Assembly (NCBI RefSeq): GCF_901827175.1
Contig: NZ_LR594662.1
Coordinates: 62,001-126,000, forward strand
Length of the DNA stretch: 64,000 nt
Source: Variovorax sp. RA8
Lineage (GTDB): Bacteria > Pseudomonadota > Gammaproteobacteria > Burkholderiales > Burkholderiaceae_C
Direction of reading: 5' to 3'
Positions 8,206 to 16,937 of this stretch are shown piece by piece. The notes under the pieces are model-generated. The model ran no database searches, was not told the origin of the DNA, and worked only from the letters and a program-made list of their open reading frames with translations. The position numbers were made by a program, and so were the translations under genes. How positions within the stretch are numbered: the first letter of the stretch is position 1; each line of letters begins with the position of its first letter.

Positions 8206-8952
8206 ATGAGCACGTGGAAGACGCCGGCCGAGGGCGCGCCGAACTACCGAATCCTGCAGCGCGAAGGCTGCACGATCGTGTACGGCCACATGCCGCTGGG
8301 TGCCTGGCTGCGCCTGCTGCGCCAGGCCAGCGATCTGCATGTGCTGCATGCCGATGTGGCGCGCATGCTGGGTGCCACCGCCGTCATCGGTCCGCCCGAG
8401 GGCCTGGCGCGCATCCGCGAGCAGGAGGCCGCGGCTGCCACCGGGCGGGTGCGCGCGCAGCTGGGCCGCGCCGCGCGCCGGCTGGACGCGCAGGCCGTGC
8501 GCTGGCTGGCGGCCGGCGAGCAGGGCCTGTCGAGCCTGGCGCTCTTCACCTTGCTGACCGGCATCCGTCCGCCTCACTACGGCGGCACCGCGCTGGACCT
8601 GCCCCGCGACGCCCAGGAGTTCCGGCGCTGCCGCCTGCTGGTGGAAGAGGTGCCTTCGATGCAGCGCGCACTGCTTCGGCTCGCGCGCCGCGTGGCCGAC
8701 CCCGAACTGGTGTCCTGGGCGGCTCTCGCCGAGACCTGGAAGGACCTCTGCGCCCAGATGGACCATGAGTGGCCGTCCTGGCGCACGCAGGCCGGCCGGG
8801 CGCCGGGCGTGAACGCGATGCTGGCCTGCTTCCACGAGGTCGAGACCGACCGCGCCGTGCTCCAGTCCAGCCGCACGACCGCGTCGCTGCCGCTGCCCTA
8901 TGGCTTGCCGCACGCGGGCCCGGGCCGCGGCGAGGCCCGCTGGCTGCGGTAG
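8206..8952 (+). CDS. Hypothetical protein, unrecognised family
   Basis: 248 residues; I do not recognise the family. The protein has no signal peptide or membrane segment. It appears mainly helical, with an Ala/Arg/Leu-rich central region (residues about 85-115), a possible N-terminal beta segment (CTIVYGHMPLGAWLRLLRQA) and several conserved-looking Trp residues in the C-terminal third (WPSWRTQAG). Codon use matches the neighbours, supporting a real gene. The ATG at 8206 is the first good start after a 103-bp spacer. Nothing in the context assigns a role. Confidence 0.6.
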   Translation: MSTWKTPAEGAPNYRILQREGCTIVYGHMPLGAWLRLLRQASDLHVLHADVARMLGATAVIGPPEGLARIREQEAAAATGRVRAQLGRAARRLDAQAVRWLAAGEQGLSSLALFTLLTGIRPPHYGGTALDLPRDAQEFRRCRLLVEEVPSMQRALLRLARRVADPELVSWAALAETWKDLCAQMDHEWPSWRTQAGRAPGVNAMLACFHEVETDRAVLQSSRTTASLPLPYGLPHAGPGRGEARWLR

Positions 8953-8975
8953 GGCGCGCGAAGCCTTCGCGCCCT
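8951..8975. terminator. Hairpin between convergent genes
   Basis: The sequence 8951-8958 AGGGCGCG pairs perfectly with 8968-8975 CGCGCCCT around a 9-base loop; an overlapping alternative stem GCGCGAAG/CTTCGCGC also exists. It begins in the stop codon of the upstream gene and precedes the convergent FAH-family stop at 9005. There is no T-run on the plus side, so it may act as a bidirectional, weak or factor-assisted terminator. Confidence 0.4.
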
Positions 8976-9004
8976 GATGTCCCGGCTATCCCTTTTAGAC
9001 CGCC

Positions 9005-9775
9005 CTACAACTGCACCGACGCCCGTCCAATGCCCGGGAACTCGGCCGTGACGAGATCGCCCTCGGCCGCGTGAAGAATGCCGACCCAGCTGCCGGTGGT
9101 CACCACGGTCCCCGCCGCCAGCGTCGCGCCTTCGCGCGTGGCGTGGCGCAGCCAGCCCGGCAGCAGAAAGGCGGGATCGCCGAGCGTATGGGTGCCGTGC
9201 CGCTCCACCGGCGCCTGTGCGCCGATGCGCACACGGCAGGTCTGCGTACGCCAGTCGCGCGCCTCGAAGGGAATCCAGTCCCCGAGCACCAGTGCGCCAT
9301 GCGACTGCAGGTCGGCCAGCTTGCAAAGCGCAGGCGCCTCCAGCGCTTCGCGCCAGCGCGAGTCGACCAGTTCGATCGAGACGGCCATCGCATCGACCAG
9401 CGCGCTGGCGCTGGCCACGTCCAGCGTGGCGGCGAGCGCGGCATCGACGTCGCGCGCCAGCCGCAAGGCCACTTCCGCCTCGATGCCGCGCTGGTGGAAG
9501 GGCCAGGCTTCGCTTCGGGCCGGGCTGGTCCAGACGCCGGCCGGCGGCAGCGGCGCATGCGTCAGCACCGCCTCGCGCGACGGGCCGCCCGATTTCCAGT
9601 GACGCGGCGCCGCGCCGTCGAACCAGCCGAGTTCGGCGCCCACGCGCTGCTGTACCGCATAGGCATCGGCTGCATCGGTGAGCGCGGCAGCGAGTGGCGC
9701 CGCGTCGGCCGGCACATGATCGCGGCGTGCGCGCACCAGCGCATCCACCACGGCGTCGATAGGCGAAAGGGTCAT
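9005..9775 (-). CDS. Fumarylacetoacetate hydrolase / 2-keto-4-pentenoate hydratase-family enzyme (copy 1)
   Basis: 256 residues. The acidic metal-site motif RGIEAEVALRLARD and the conserved Lys in RHWKSGG place it near MhpD-type hydratases and 4-oxalocrotonate decarboxylases, which act on enol or keto acids with Mg2+. The start is ATG 9775, because AGAGG lies 8 bases upstream; an ATG at 9781 overlaps that site. It is last in the IclR-linked TRAP operon, 77 bp after its paralogue. The two copies differ widely and probably do successive steps or form a hydratase/decarboxylase pair. Confidence 0.85.
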   Translation of the reverse strand: MTLSPIDAVVDALVRARRDHVPADAAPLAAALTDAADAYAVQQRVGAELGWFDGAAPRHWKSGGPSREAVLTHAPLPPAGVWTSPARSEAWPFHQRGIEAEVALRLARDVDAALAATLDVASASALVDAMAVSIELVDSRWREALEAPALCKLADLQSHGALVLGDWIPFEARDWRTQTCRVRIGAQAPVERHGTHTLGDPAFLLPGWLRHATREGATLAAGTVVTTGSWVGILHAAEGDLVTAEFPGIGRASVQL

Positions 9776-9852
9776 TTGCATTCCTCTGTTGCTCAAAAGG
9801 GGCGAAGCCCGGTCGACCGTAACAGCAATCGGCATCGGCTATTGGAGGCCCG

Positions 9853-10614
9853 CTAGAACGACACGCTCAAGGGCGCGAGCCCGCCGATCTCCACCTGCAC
9901 CTCCGTGCCCCGGGAGGCGAACAGCATCCCCGTGCAGGAGCCGCTGGTGATGACCTGCCCCGCCTTGAGCCCCGCACCACGCGCGGAGCAATGGTTGGCC
10001 AGCCATTCGAGCAGCGTGCCCGCATCCGGGCTCGGATGCTCGCCCACGGTGTGGGCCACGATCTGCTCGCCGAAGCGCAGCTCGGCTTCGACGCTCGCCA
10101 GGTCGAACCACGCCGGCTCGAAGGGCTGGCGCCGGCCCAGCACCAGCGCACCGTGGCTCAGGAGATCGGCCAGCTGCGCCCGGGCGCCCGCACCGAGCCA
10201 GTCGGCCAGGCGGGTCTCCACCACCTCGATCACCGGCAGCACAGCCCGCACCGCGAAGGCCAGGTCGTCCCGCGTGTAGGGCGCGGCGCGGGGCGGCAGG
10301 TCGACGCCGAGCTGGAAGCCCACCTCGACCTCGATGCCGCGCAGCCGCCAGGCCGGGCCGGTCAGGAATGCGCCGTCGGGCAGCAGCCCCTCGGCCGGCA
10401 GCGGCGCGCAGGTCGGCGCCTGGCCGGCGCGGGCGCCGACCTTCCAGCCGCCGATGCTGCCGAGGGCGGCCAGGGTCGCATCCTGGATGGCGTAGGCCTC
10501 GTGCTGATCCGCGGGCTGCACCAGCGCCGTGGGCACGCGCCGGCCGTCGCGCCGCGCCACGAACAGCGCCCGTGCGGCGGTTGCCGGCGTGACGGTGGCC
10601 GCTGCCTGCGTCAC
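9853..10614 (-). CDS. Fumarylacetoacetate hydrolase / 2-keto-4-pentenoate hydratase-family enzyme (copy 2)
   Basis: About 253 residues from GTG 10614, whose first bases overlap the amidase stop as GTGA; an in-frame ATG at 10635 would overlap the amidase by 25 bp. The GGWKVGA Lys and the RGIEVEVGFQLG acidic motif are present, followed by LLSHGALVLG and an ITSGSCTG segment, the usual active-site lid region of hydratase-like members. Reaction is likely hydration or decarboxylation of a 2-oxo-alkenoate. The position right behind the amidase suggests it handles the acid that the amidase releases (inference). Confidence 0.85.
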   Translation of the reverse strand: MTQAAATVTPATAARALFVARRDGRRVPTALVQPADQHEAYAIQDATLAALGSIGGWKVGARAGQAPTCAPLPAEGLLPDGAFLTGPAWRLRGIEVEVGFQLGVDLPPRAAPYTRDDLAFAVRAVLPVIEVVETRLADWLGAGARAQLADLLSHGALVLGRRQPFEPAWFDLASVEAELRFGEQIVAHTVGEHPSPDAGTLLEWLANHCSARGAGLKAGQVITSGSCTGMLFASRGTEVQVEIGGLAPLSVSF

Positions 10615-12032
10615 AGCTCGGGAAAGCGCTGCCACGGATGGGCGCCTTCGAAGGCGCGGGCCAGGGCGAGCAGCGCGTCGTCGCCGCCTTCGCGCGCGAC
10701 CAGCTGCAGGCCGACCGGCAGCCCCTGGGCGAAGCCGCAGGGCAGCGCGATCGCCGGCAGCCCGGCTGCGTTGACGAAGCCGGCGAAGACGGCGTGTCCG
10801 CGGGGACCGACCTCGCGGCCGTCGATGCGCGGCGGATGCGTTTCACCCGCCGGCCACGGCAGTGCCGCCGCCGCCGGCGTCAGCAGGAAGTCGTGGCGCT
10901 CGAACAGGCTCGCCAGCGCCGTGCGCAGCCGTTCGGCCTCGAACAGGAGGTCGAACAGCGCGAGGGCGGATGCATCGCGGCCGGCCTGCGCATTGGCTTG
11001 CATGACCGGCCCGAACGAGGCCGGATCGAACGGACGCGTGGACGACAGCGCCTGCGGATGCGCAACCAGCCACGCCAGCCCGACCTGCGAGAGCAGCGGC
11101 CATCGCTCATTCACGGCCTGCGCCATCTCGAAGCGATCGGCCGTCGTGACTTCGTGGCCCAGCGCCGCGAGCTGGCGCGCGGCGGCATCGGTGAGCGCCG
11201 CGATCGCCGGGTCGACCGGGTGATCGCCGAAGCGCGGGATGTAGAGGATGCGCGCCGGTATCGTCGCTACAGCCGGCACCGGCTGCACGCCGCCGCGCCC
11301 GATCACCTGCATCATCGCGGCCACGTCGTCCACGCAGCGCGCCAGCGGCCCCGCGACCTCGAAGTCGAGAAAGATCGGCGGCAGTCCGCCACCGCGCGGC
11401 ACGCGGCCGCGCGAGGGCTTGAGCCCGACCAGGTTGGTGTGCGAGGCAGGTCGCCGGATCGAGCCGCCGCCGTCGGTGGCGAGCGCGATCGGGCACCCGC
11501 CGGCCGCGACCAGCGCGACCGCGCCGCCCGAGGAGCCGCCGGGCGTCAGCGCCGGGTTCCAGGGATTGCCGGTCGCGCCGAACACCGGGTTGCCGGTGTA
11601 GCCCTGCATGGTGAACTCGGGCACGTTGGTCTTGCCGAAGATCACCGCGCCGGCCTCGCGCAGCTTCGCCACCGGCAGCTCGTCGCGCTCGGCCACGAGC
11701 CCGGCCAGTGCCCGGCTGCCCCAATGCGTGGGCAGGCCGCGCACGTGCAGGTTGTCCTTGATCGTGAGGGGCACGCCGTCGAGCGGGCCGAGGGCGCGCC
11801 CGGCCCGCCAGCGTGCGCTGCTCTGCTCGGCCGCGTGGGTCGCGCCCTCGGCATCCAGCGCGACCAGCGCGTTGAGCCGCGGGTTGACCTCGGCGCTGCG
11901 CGCCAGGCAGGCCTCCAGGGCCTGCAGCGGCGTGAACGCGCCTTCCCGGAATCCGGCCGCGAGCTGCGCGGCCGTGAGTCGCCAGAGCGGAGTACGCGAG
12001 GTGAGCGCAGTGGTGGATCTCATCGCGCTCAC
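10611..12032 (-). CDS. Amidase-signature family amidohydrolase
   Basis: Amidase-signature enzyme of about 470 residues. Numbering from ATG 12023, the catalytic triad is K89 (LTIKDN), S164 (TPGGSSGG, cis-Ser) and S188 (GGGSIRRPA, nucleophile), all present. A GTG at 12032 overlaps the DctM stop as GTGA and fits the pattern of coupled starts in this operon, so it is used as start; ATG 12023 is the alternative. The family hydrolyses amides to acids and ammonia. With a TRAP transporter upstream and keto-acid hydratases downstream, it may open an imported amide for further breakdown. Confidence 0.92.
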   Translation of the reverse strand: MSAMRSTTALTSRTPLWRLTAAQLAAGFREGAFTPLQALEACLARSAEVNPRLNALVALDAEGATHAAEQSSARWRAGRALGPLDGVPLTIKDNLHVRGLPTHWGSRALAGLVAERDELPVAKLREAGAVIFGKTNVPEFTMQGYTGNPVFGATGNPWNPALTPGGSSGGAVALVAAGGCPIALATDGGGSIRRPASHTNLVGLKPSRGRVPRGGGLPPIFLDFEVAGPLARCVDDVAAMMQVIGRGGVQPVPAVATIPARILYIPRFGDHPVDPAIAALTDAAARQLAALGHEVTTADRFEMAQAVNERWPLLSQVGLAWLVAHPQALSSTRPFDPASFGPVMQANAQAGRDASALALFDLLFEAERLRTALASLFERHDFLLTPAAAALPWPAGETHPPRIDGREVGPRGHAVFAGFVNAAGLPAIALPCGFAQGLPVGLQLVAREGGDDALLALARAFEGAHPWQRFPEL

Positions 12033-13321
12033 ATGTGGGCCGGCAGCCACGTCACCAGCTGCGGCACGGCCATCAGCAGCAGGGTGAACAGGATCATGAT
12101 CAGCGCGTAGGGCAGCGCGCCCCAGATCGCGTCCTGGATGCCGCCCTTGTCCGGGCGGATGCCGTGCACCACGAACAGGTTCATGCCCACGGGCGGCGTG
12201 ATCAGGCCGAGTTCGCACATCAGCACGATGAAGATGCCGAACCAGATCGGGTCGACGCCGAGCGCGACGGCGATCGGGTAGGTGATCGGGATGGTCGCGA
12301 CCTGCATCGACAGCACGTCCATGAACATGCCCAGGACCAGGTAGAACACGATCAGCGCAAGGATCAGCCCGGTGGCCGATAGGCCGAGGCCCGCGACCCA
12401 TTTCGTCATCGACTCGGCGACCCCGGTCAGGCTGATCGTCAGGTTGAGGATGAAGGCGGCGGCGATGATCAGCAGGATCATCCCGCTCACCCGCGCCGTC
12501 GAGACGAAGCAGTTGCGCATCAGCTCCCGGCTCAGCTTGCCCGAGTGCCAGACGAAGCCGAGCGCCGCGACGACGCCCAGCGCCGCGCTCTCGGCCGCTG
12601 TCGCAATGCCGAAGTAGAGGCTCCCCATCACGATGCCGAACACCACCACGGGCGGCACCAGGTGCACCAGGGCGCGCAGGCGCTGGTCCAGCGGGACCTT
12701 GGGCTCGCGCATCGCCTTGCCGCTGGCCAGGCTGGAGATCGCGATCCACAGCATGAAGAGGCCGGTCAGCAGCAGGCCGGGAATGATGCCGGCGATGAAC
12801 AGCTTGCCGATGGAGTTGTTGGTGAGCGAGCCGTAGACGATCATGTTCACGCTCGGCGGGATCAGGATGCCGAGGGTGCCGCCGGCAGCCAGGGAGCCCA
12901 GCGAGGCGCGCATCGGATAGCCACGCTTCTGCAGCGAGGGCAGCGCCACCGTGCCAACGGTGGCCGCCGTGGCCACCGAGGAGCCGGAAGTGGCGGCGAA
13001 CAGCGCGCAGCTGCCGATGTTGGTGTGCAGCAGGCCGCCCGGCAGGCGGCCGAGCCAGGCCGACAACGCGATGTACATGCGGTCCGCAATGCCCGAGCGC
13101 AGCAGCAGCTCGCCCAGCAGCACGAACAGCGGGATCGAGGTGAGCAGGCTTTCGTTCTGCACGCCCCAGACCACCGGCGCGATCGAGTCCATGAAGGGGG
13201 TCCCGTAGGCGGCGATGCCGCCGACGATGCCGACCAGCGCCATCGAGACCGCGATCGGCATGCCGACCAGCATCATGGCGAGCATCGCGAAGAATGCGAC
13301 TGCGATGACCATCACGTTCAT
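12029..13321 (-). CDS. dctM: TRAP transporter large permease subunit
   Basis: 430 residues, highly hydrophobic with about 12 membrane segments, which is the expected DctM length. Family landmarks include MPIAVSMALVG near the N terminus, the FAATSGSSVATAATVGTVALP segment and GGTLGILIPPSVNMIVYG, parts of the Na+-coupled transport core. ATG 13321 overlaps the DctQ stop (ATGA). With DctP and DctQ it forms a secondary carboxylate importer in the inner membrane. Substrate is unknown; the amidase and FAH genes that follow suggest an organic acid or acid amide. Confidence 0.94.
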   Translation of the reverse strand: MNVMVIAVAFFAMLAMMLVGMPIAVSMALVGIVGGIAAYGTPFMDSIAPVVWGVQNESLLTSIPLFVLLGELLLRSGIADRMYIALSAWLGRLPGGLLHTNIGSCALFAATSGSSVATAATVGTVALPSLQKRGYPMRASLGSLAAGGTLGILIPPSVNMIVYGSLTNNSIGKLFIAGIIPGLLLTGLFMLWIAISSLASGKAMREPKVPLDQRLRALVHLVPPVVVFGIVMGSLYFGIATAAESAALGVVAALGFVWHSGKLSRELMRNCFVSTARVSGMILLIIAAAFILNLTISLTGVAESMTKWVAGLGLSATGLILALIVFYLVLGMFMDVLSMQVATIPITYPIAVALGVDPIWFGIFIVLMCELGLITPPVGMNLFVVHGIRPDKGGIQDAIWGALPYALIMILFTLLLMAVPQLVTWLPAHM

Positions 13322-13983
13322 GGCCTGCCCCCTTCGGCTTCCTGGCGCACCGCGAGATCGTCGAGCTCTTCCTTCAGCTCCTCCTTGGCGCTCTTCGGAT
13401 GGAAGTCGCTGTTCAGCCTGGCGATGTCGCCCGCAGCGAGGAGGCGCGTCGCGCGCAGCGCGAAGCCGCAGGCCACCAGCGCGAAGATCACGAGCCCCGC
13501 GTACCACACGCCTTGCGGAATGATCAGCGGCGTCGCCCAGGGCGTCTGCGCGGTGCTGCGATAGGCCATCGTGTCGCCGATCACCTTGAATGCGACCCAG
13601 GCGATGAAGAGCGCGAACGCGGCCAGCAGGACGATCGAGATCCAGTTCAGCAGCGCCTGTGCGCGCGCCGGGAAGCGTTCGTGGAACACGTCGACGCGGA
13701 TGTGGTTGCGCCCCATCAGCGCGAGGCTGAAGGCGATGGTCGAGCCCACCGCCAGCGCGTAGCCGCCCAGCTCGTCGGCACCCTGCAGCGAGATGTTGAA
13801 CAGCTTGCGCGCCAGCGTCTCGACGGTGACGATCGCGGCCAGGCCGAGGAAGATCGTGCCGAACACGGTGGCCAGCACGGTTTCGATGCGTGTCTTGAGG
13901 CCGGCAGGCTTCGCGCGCGCCGCCGCCCCCTGGGGCGGGGCCAAGGGCTCCTGCCTGGCGCTCGTCATGGCGGCATCGCTCAC
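13318..13983 (-). CDS. dctQ: TRAP transporter small permease subunit
   Basis: About 221 residues with four predicted membrane segments between residues ~35 and 175, and the DctQ pattern RKLFNISLQGADELGGYALA followed by RVDVFHERFP. GTG 13983 overlaps the DctP stop (GTGA); ATG 13968 is an alternative start five codons in. A charged tail (EELKEELDDLAVRQE) extends past the last membrane helix and is longer than usual. It links the periplasmic receptor to the large permease. Confidence 0.9.
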   Translation of the reverse strand: MSDAAMTSARQEPLAPPQGAAARAKPAGLKTRIETVLATVFGTIFLGLAAIVTVETLARKLFNISLQGADELGGYALAVGSTIAFSLALMGRNHIRVDVFHERFPARAQALLNWISIVLLAAFALFIAWVAFKVIGDTMAYRSTAQTPWATPLIIPQGVWYAGLVIFALVACGFALRATRLLAAGDIARLNSDFHPKSAKEELKEELDDLAVRQEAEGGRP

Positions 13984-15041
13984 TTCAGCCCCAGCACCGG
14001 TGCCACGGTCGCCTGCCAGGTCTTCGAACACGCCGCGTTGGACTTGTCGCAGACCTCGGCCCACACCGGCAGCGAGACCTTGCTCACAGCGCTGCGCACC
14101 AGCTCGAGGTCCGACGGCGTGACCGGCACGTTCACCAGGTTGAACTTCTTGCCCGTGGTGCATGGGTCCTTCCCGGCGTTGCAGTTCAGCGCATCCTGGA
14201 ACAGCTCCTCCGAGTACTTCCAGACTTCGTCGGTGAGACCGTCGAAGGCCGACTTCAGCTTGGCCTGCTGCTCGGGCTTCAGCGCGTTCCAAGACTTCAT
14301 CGTCATGCCGTAGCCGTTGAGCGCCATCTGGAAGCCGATCGGCAACTGGTGCGTCGTCACCTCGGGCCAGCCTGCCGAGTTCGCCGAGCTCGGGCCGGTG
14401 ATCGCGCAATCGACGACGCCGAGCGACAACGACTGATGCGTGTCGGCGAAGGAGATCGGCACCGGCGTGCCGCCCACCATCTCGATGAACTTGGCGAGGT
14501 TCTGGTCGTACACGCGCACCTTCATGCCCTTGATGTCGGCCAGTTTGGCGACGGGCTTCTTGCAGAACAGGATCTGCGGCCCGAAAGGCCACACGCCGAG
14601 CAGCTTGACGCCGAACTGCTGCTGCAGCCGTGCATCGACGGTGTCGAAATAGGCCTTGGCCACCTTGCGCCCGGTCGCGTAGTCGGGCGCGGCACCCACC
14701 AGGTCGAGGCCCAGGATGGTCGGCTCGTCGCGCGAGTTCTGCGACACGCGCAGCGAGACGAGGTCGAACAGGCCGGCCTTCATCACGCGCAGCTGCTCGG
14801 TGTCCTTGATCCCCAGCGTGTCGATCGGCTTGTAGTCGACATCGATCGGCAGCCCGGTGCGGGTGGCGAAGTTCTCGAAGAAGGGCTGTTCCTTGTTCTT
14901 CTGGATCAGTCCGGTGGCCAGGGGCTGGCCGATGGCCTTGAGCTTGATCCGGTCCTGCGCCTGTGCGGCGGGCAGTGCGAAGAGGGCGGCCAGCGCGAGT
15001 GCGGCGGCAAAGATCTTGGAGGAACGATGGGGCAGTGGCAT
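13980..15041 (-). CDS. dctP: TRAP transporter periplasmic solute receptor
   Basis: 353 residues with a signal peptide ending LPAAQAQ (about residue 27). The DctP fold is indicated by LGVWPFGPQILFCKKP, DIKGMKVRVYDQNLAKFIEM and GGTPVPISFADTHQSLSLGVVD, which include the conserved Arg that binds the ligand carboxylate. ATG 15041 is preceded by AGGAG. First gene of the TRAP-amidase-FAH operon and 170 bp downstream of the IclR gene on the same strand. Several Cys near the C terminus may form a disulfide, which is not universal in the family. Confidence 0.92.
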   Translation of the reverse strand: MPLPHRSSKIFAAALALAALFALPAAQAQDRIKLKAIGQPLATGLIQKNKEQPFFENFATRTGLPIDVDYKPIDTLGIKDTEQLRVMKAGLFDLVSLRVSQNSRDEPTILGLDLVGAAPDYATGRKVAKAYFDTVDARLQQQFGVKLLGVWPFGPQILFCKKPVAKLADIKGMKVRVYDQNLAKFIEMVGGTPVPISFADTHQSLSLGVVDCAITGPSSANSAGWPEVTTHQLPIGFQMALNGYGMTMKSWNALKPEQQAKLKSAFDGLTDEVWKYSEELFQDALNCNAGKDPCTTGKKFNLVNVPVTPSDLELVRSAVSKVSLPVWAEVCDKSNAACSKTWQATVAPVLGLK

Positions 15042-15211
15042 GGAGGCTCCTGGAGAGGGGAGGGTCGGAATGGGGGCGACACAATGAAGAAGACGGGTCA
15101 TTGGAGCGCGTGCCAAGGCTTGCCTGCGGACTTTCCCGCGCTGCGGGAAAGCCGGCAGAAGCCTTTTGAAATCAATCACTTGGCGCGATGCGCCGGTGGA
15201 AGAAGGCGCCG

Positions 15212-16042
15212 TTACGGCAGGCGTCCGCCGTAGGCCGCGGTGATGTCGTCGGCGGCGGCCCGCACCGCCGCCCCCAGCTGCGCGAAGTCGGCGCTCTTGA
15301 TGCGCTGCGTCGGACCCACCAGCGAGATCGCCCCGAAGGGCTGCCCGTGCTCGTCGCGGATCGCGGCGGCGATGCAGCGCAGGCCGACCGCGTTCTGCTC
15401 GTCGTCGATCGCGAAGCCGGCGCGCCGCACCTCGCCCAGCGTCTCGTGCAGCCGCGAGGCGCGCGCGATGGTGTTGGCAGTGAGCTTCGGCAGGCCGTAG
15501 GTGCGCAGGTACTGCAGCACGTCGTCCTCGGCCATCGCGGCGAGGATCGCCTGTCCCATCGCGGTCCCGTGCAGCGGAGCGCGGAAGCCCGGCTTGCCCA
15601 TGGCACGCATCACCTCGCGGCTTTCCACCTGGGTCACGAACACGATGTCGCCGAGATCGGCGACGCCCAGGTTGACCGTCTCGCCATGGCTGTCGCGCAG
15701 GCGGCGCATCACCGGCAGGGCGAGCTGGGCGATGCGGCGCCGGCGCGCGAAGGCGGCGCCGACCGAGAAGCAGCGCACGCCCACATACCAGAGGTTGGTC
15801 TCGCGGTCGAACTGGACGAACTGCCGCTGCTCCAGCGTGGTGAGCAGGCGGTGCGCGGTGGAGGAGGACAGCCCGCTGCGCGCCGCGATGTCGACCAGGC
15901 GGTAGCCCTCGTCGTCCTCGGCCAGCACCTCCAGCAGCTGCAGCGCCCGCGTGAGCGACTGCACGGTGCTGTCGCTATCGCGGTCGATGCGGGTGATCGG
16001 GCTGGCAGCGTTGCGGGGCGTGCGGCGGGGAGAGGCGGTCAT
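15212..16042 (-). CDS. IclR-family transcriptional regulator
   Basis: 276 residues. The N-terminal winged helix (LTRALQLLEVLAEDDEGYRL, then DIAARSGLSSSTAHRLLTTL) and the C-terminal effector-binding GAF-like domain (GFRAPLHGTAMGQAILA) are both present. IclR proteins respond to aromatic or short-chain acids. The gene lies between the TRAP operon downstream and the divergent AMDase-like/GntR pair, so it may control both. The spacer upstream carries two dyads at 16106-16117 and 16128-16151. Confidence 0.92.
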   Translation of the reverse strand: MTASPRRTPRNAASPITRIDRDSDSTVQSLTRALQLLEVLAEDDEGYRLVDIAARSGLSSSTAHRLLTTLEQRQFVQFDRETNLWYVGVRCFSVGAAFARRRRIAQLALPVMRRLRDSHGETVNLGVADLGDIVFVTQVESREVMRAMGKPGFRAPLHGTAMGQAILAAMAEDDVLQYLRTYGLPKLTANTIARASRLHETLGEVRRAGFAIDDEQNAVGLRCIAAAIRDEHGQPFGAISLVGPTQRIKSADFAQLGAAVRAAADDITAAYGGRLP

Positions 16043-16105
16043 GGCGTGCGCCTTGCAAATTGCACGCCAGCAGGCGTGGGGCTTCTCGGCCGTCGAGCCG
16101 GCTCC

Positions 16106-16151
16106 TTTGTTAACAAAACGGCTTTGTATTGTCGACATAGTCGTCAACAAT
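16106..16151. promoter_or_regulatory. Two dyads in IclR/AMDase-like spacer
   Basis: TTTGTTAACAAA at 16106-16117 is a perfect 12-bp palindrome. Just after it, 16128-16151 is a longer imperfect dyad beginning ATTGTCGAC and ending GTCAACAAT, in which 8 of the 9 outermost base pairs match. Both lie in the AT-richer divergent spacer between the IclR gene and the AMDase-like gene. They are candidate sites for IclR or for the GntR regulator encoded two genes downstream; which one binds is unknown. Confidence 0.5.
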
Positions 16152-16211
16152 AGCGCCCGAGAACATGGTGGTAACACTGATGCCGCAACAACTGCTTGCC
16201 AAAGGAAGCTC

Positions 16212-16937
16212 ATGCCCCCGACCCTGCGCCTCGGCGTCCTGACCCCTTCGTCCAACACTGCGCTGGAGCCGCTGACCAGCGCGCTGGCCGCCGCCGTGCC
16301 CGGCTGCAGCGCGCACTTCTCGCGCTTCCAGGTGACCGAGATCGCGCTCTCGGCGCAGGCGCTGGGCCAGTTCGACGACAGCAAGATCCTGGCCGCCGCC
16401 GAGCTGCTGGCCGACGCGAAGGTCGACGTCATCGGCTGGAGCGGCACCTCCTCGGGCTGGCTGGGCTTCGAGGCCGACTTGCGCCTGGTCGAGCGCATCC
16501 GCGAGCGCACCGGCATCGCCGCCACCACCGCGGTGCTGGCGCTCAACGAGCTGCTGGCGCTGCGCGGCGTGAAGCGGCTCGCGCTGGTCACGCCCTACAC
16601 CGGGGACGTGCAGCAGAAGATCGTCGACAACTACCGCCGCCTTGGCGTCGAGGTGGTGGCCGAGCGCCATCTCGGCATCCGCGTGAACCACGACTTCGCG
16701 GCCGTCGAGCCGGACCGGCTGCTGGAATTGATGCGCGAGGTCGCACCGGCGCGGCCCGAGGCGATCACCACCTTCTGCACCAACCTGCGGGCAGCGCCGT
16801 TGGCGCAGGCGGTGGAGGCCGAGCTCGGGATCCCGCTGCTCGACACCGTGAGCACCACCGTCTGGGGCCAGCTGCGCGCCGCCGGCGCGGACCCGGCGCA
16901 GGTGCGCGGCTGGGGCGCACTGTTCGGCTGGCGCTGA
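16212..16937 (+). CDS. Arylmalonate decarboxylase / maleate isomerase-like enzyme
   Basis: 241 residues of the Asp/Glu racemase superfamily. Maleate isomerases and racemases use two catalytic Cys. Here the C-terminal one is present (C189 in TTFCTNL), but the N-terminal position is Gly in WSGTSSG (residues 76-82), as in arylmalonate decarboxylases, which use a single Cys. The early LTPSSNTALEP segment is the family N terminus. ATG 16212 follows AAAGGAAG. It overlaps the GntR gene as TGATG. It may decarboxylate or isomerise a dicarboxylate handled by the neighbouring TRAP operon, which is inference. Confidence 0.8.
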   Translation: MPPTLRLGVLTPSSNTALEPLTSALAAAVPGCSAHFSRFQVTEIALSAQALGQFDDSKILAAAELLADAKVDVIGWSGTSSGWLGFEADLRLVERIRERTGIAATTAVLALNELLALRGVKRLALVTPYTGDVQQKIVDNYRRLGVEVVAERHLGIRVNHDFAAVEPDRLLELMREVAPARPEAITTFCTNLRAAPLAQAVEAELGIPLLDTVSTTVWGQLRAAGADPAQVRGWGALFGWR

